From: CAZSAK01 sp964605155
Lineage (GTDB): Bacteria; Pseudomonadota; Gammaproteobacteria; SZUA-140
NCBI GenBank assembly: GCA_964605155.1
Contig: CAZSAK010000013.1
Location: forward strand, 1-64,000
Length of the DNA: 64,000 bases
Reading direction: 5' to 3'
In this document: piece by piece, positions 63,376-64,000 of the stretch
Layout of the letters: every line of letters begins with the position of its first letter
Numbering within the stretch: the first letter of the stretch is position 1
The notes under the pieces: model-generated
The model's input: only the letters and a program-made list of their open reading frames with translations
What the model was told of the DNA's origin: nothing
The model's database searches: none
Program-made: the position numbers and the translations under genes

Positions 63376-64000
63376 ATGTTTAACGTTCTTACATTAAATA
63401 GTATCTCCGAATCAGGTTTAAGAAGGTTTCCCAAGGAAAACTACGGCGTTGCTTCTGAGCAGGCGAGCCCCGATGCCATCCTGCTGCGATCTTTCAACAT
63501 GCACGGCATGGACATTGCTCCATCGGTCAAGGTCATCGGCCGTGCCGGCGCGGGTGTCAACAATATCCCGGTGGATGAATTCAGCAAACGCGGTATCCCG
63601 GTCTTTAACGCGCCCGGTGCCAATGCCAATGCAGTCAAGGAACTGGTGGTCGCGGGGATGCTGCTTGCCTGTCGTCATATCTGCCAGGCGTGGGAATATA
63701 CCAGGCACCTGTCGGGCGATGATGCCAGTATTCACAGACAGGTCGAGGACGGTAAGAAGCGTTTTGTCGGTTTTGAACTTCCGGGGCGGGTTTTGGGCGT
63801 CATCGGTTTGGGTGCAATCGGCGTCCAGGTCGCCAACGTGGCGCTCAAGCTGGGGATGCAGGTGATTGCGTATGATCCGAAGATCACCGTGCAGAGTGCG
63901 TGGAAGTTATCCTCGGATGCCCGTCAGGCCGCAAGCCTCAATGATCTGCTGTCAAAAGCGGATTTCATTACCTTTCATGTTCCTCTGGAGGAGTCGACCC
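63376..64000 (+). CDS. serA: D-3-phosphoglycerate dehydrogenase, 3' end cut by window
   Basis: SerA oxidises 3-phosphoglycerate to 3-phosphohydroxypyruvate with NAD, the first serine step and the substrate source for SerC. From ATG 63376 the frame stays open for 208 codons to the window edge. Visible are the substrate-binding part (RAGAGVNNIPVDEFSKRGIP, FNAPGANANAVKELVVAG), the NAD-binding GRVLGVIGLGAIGVQVANVA with the GxGxxG loop, and the HVPLEES segment. The catalytic Arg/Glu/His lie beyond the edge. The short N-terminus fits the roughly 390-residue form. Confidence 0.93.
   Translation, partial: MFNVLTLNSISESGLRRFPKENYGVASEQASPDAILLRSFNMHGMDIAPSVKVIGRAGAGVNNIPVDEFSKRGIPVFNAPGANANAVKELVVAGMLLACRHICQAWEYTRHLSGDDASIHRQVEDGKKRFVGFELPGRVLGVIGLGAIGVQVANVALKLGMQVIAYDPKITVQSAWKLSSDARQAASLNDLLSKADFITFHVPLEEST

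Noticed and set aside
1..64000. tRNA, rRNA, CRISPR arrays, insertion sequences or prophage
   Set aside because: The gaps are short and were read for tRNA-like loops, spaced repeats, transposase or integrase motifs; none were found. Gene order is that of conserved core chromosome.

Overview
This window is a stretch of core chromosome from a Gram-negative gammaproteobacterium of moderate GC content. The evidence is the gene order rather than any single gene. It contains rpsB-tsf-pyrH-frr followed by the envelope block uppS-cdsA-dxr-rseP-bamA-skp-lpxD-fabZ-lpxA-lpxB-rnhB-dnaE-accA-tilS, then pyrG-kdsA-eno-ftsB-ispD-ispF. The divergent map-glnD-dapC-dapD-yffB-dapE side, and a gyrA/mtnA/mtaD/ubiG/HAD-phosphatase group, recall Pseudomonas. 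An LPS outer membrane (lpxA/B/D, kdsA, bamA), ubiquinone (ubiG) and squalene synthesis (hpnC/D/E, normally for hopanoids) fit a free-living, respiring, possibly sulfur- or methane-oxidising lineage. The species cannot be named from the sequence.

Layout. 1-7213 (+): the end of a TraB/GumN-family gene, then rpsF, rpsR, a DUF2232 membrane protein, rplI, dnaB, alr and radA. 7231-11175 (-): a PilZ protein and the lysine/diaminopimelate genes dapE, yffB-like, dapD and dapC. 11227-12105 (+): an EamA exporter. 12158-16278 (-): rhombosortase, glnD and map. 16641-43351 (+): about 27 kb of co-directional translation, envelope, replication, CTP/KDO, glycolysis and isoprenoid genes, with many 4-8 bp start/stop overlaps. 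43388-47955 (-): a divergent type I-beta DAHP synthase, the agmatine-to-putrescine pair aguB/aguA, a small periplasmic protein and a GAF-like/GGDEF diguanylate cyclase. 48433-50226 (+): an orphan GspE/PilB-type ATPase with an MshEN-like N-terminus. 50232-58202 (-): hpnE, hpnD, hpnC, rmuC, a mupP/gph-type phosphatase, ubiG, mtaD and an OmpA-domain protein. 58289-64000 (+): mtnA, gyrA, serC and the first part of serA, cut by the window end.

Functional links. DapC, DapD and DapE are three consecutive steps of the succinylase route to meso-diaminopimelate. Alr, UppS, FtsB and probably the MupP-like phosphatase also serve the cell wall. Dxr, IspD, IspF and UppS belong to isoprenoid synthesis and could feed HpnC/D/E. 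LpxD, FabZ, LpxA, LpxB, KdsA, BamA, Skp and RseP build or police the outer membrane. MtaD and MtnA process methylthioadenosine metabolites. SerC and SerA begin serine synthesis.

I saw no insertion sequences, prophage genes, CRISPR arrays, tRNAs or rRNAs. No wholly new system is evident. The most interesting items are a two-helix, possibly switching hairpin in the rpsB leader, a strong hairpin between rpsF and rpsR, the divergent c-di-GMP synthase/MshEN-ATPase pair, unusual ribosomal-protein tails, perfect inverted repeats inside the OmpA-like gene and around kdsA, the divergent DAHP synthase and the class II-type KdsA.
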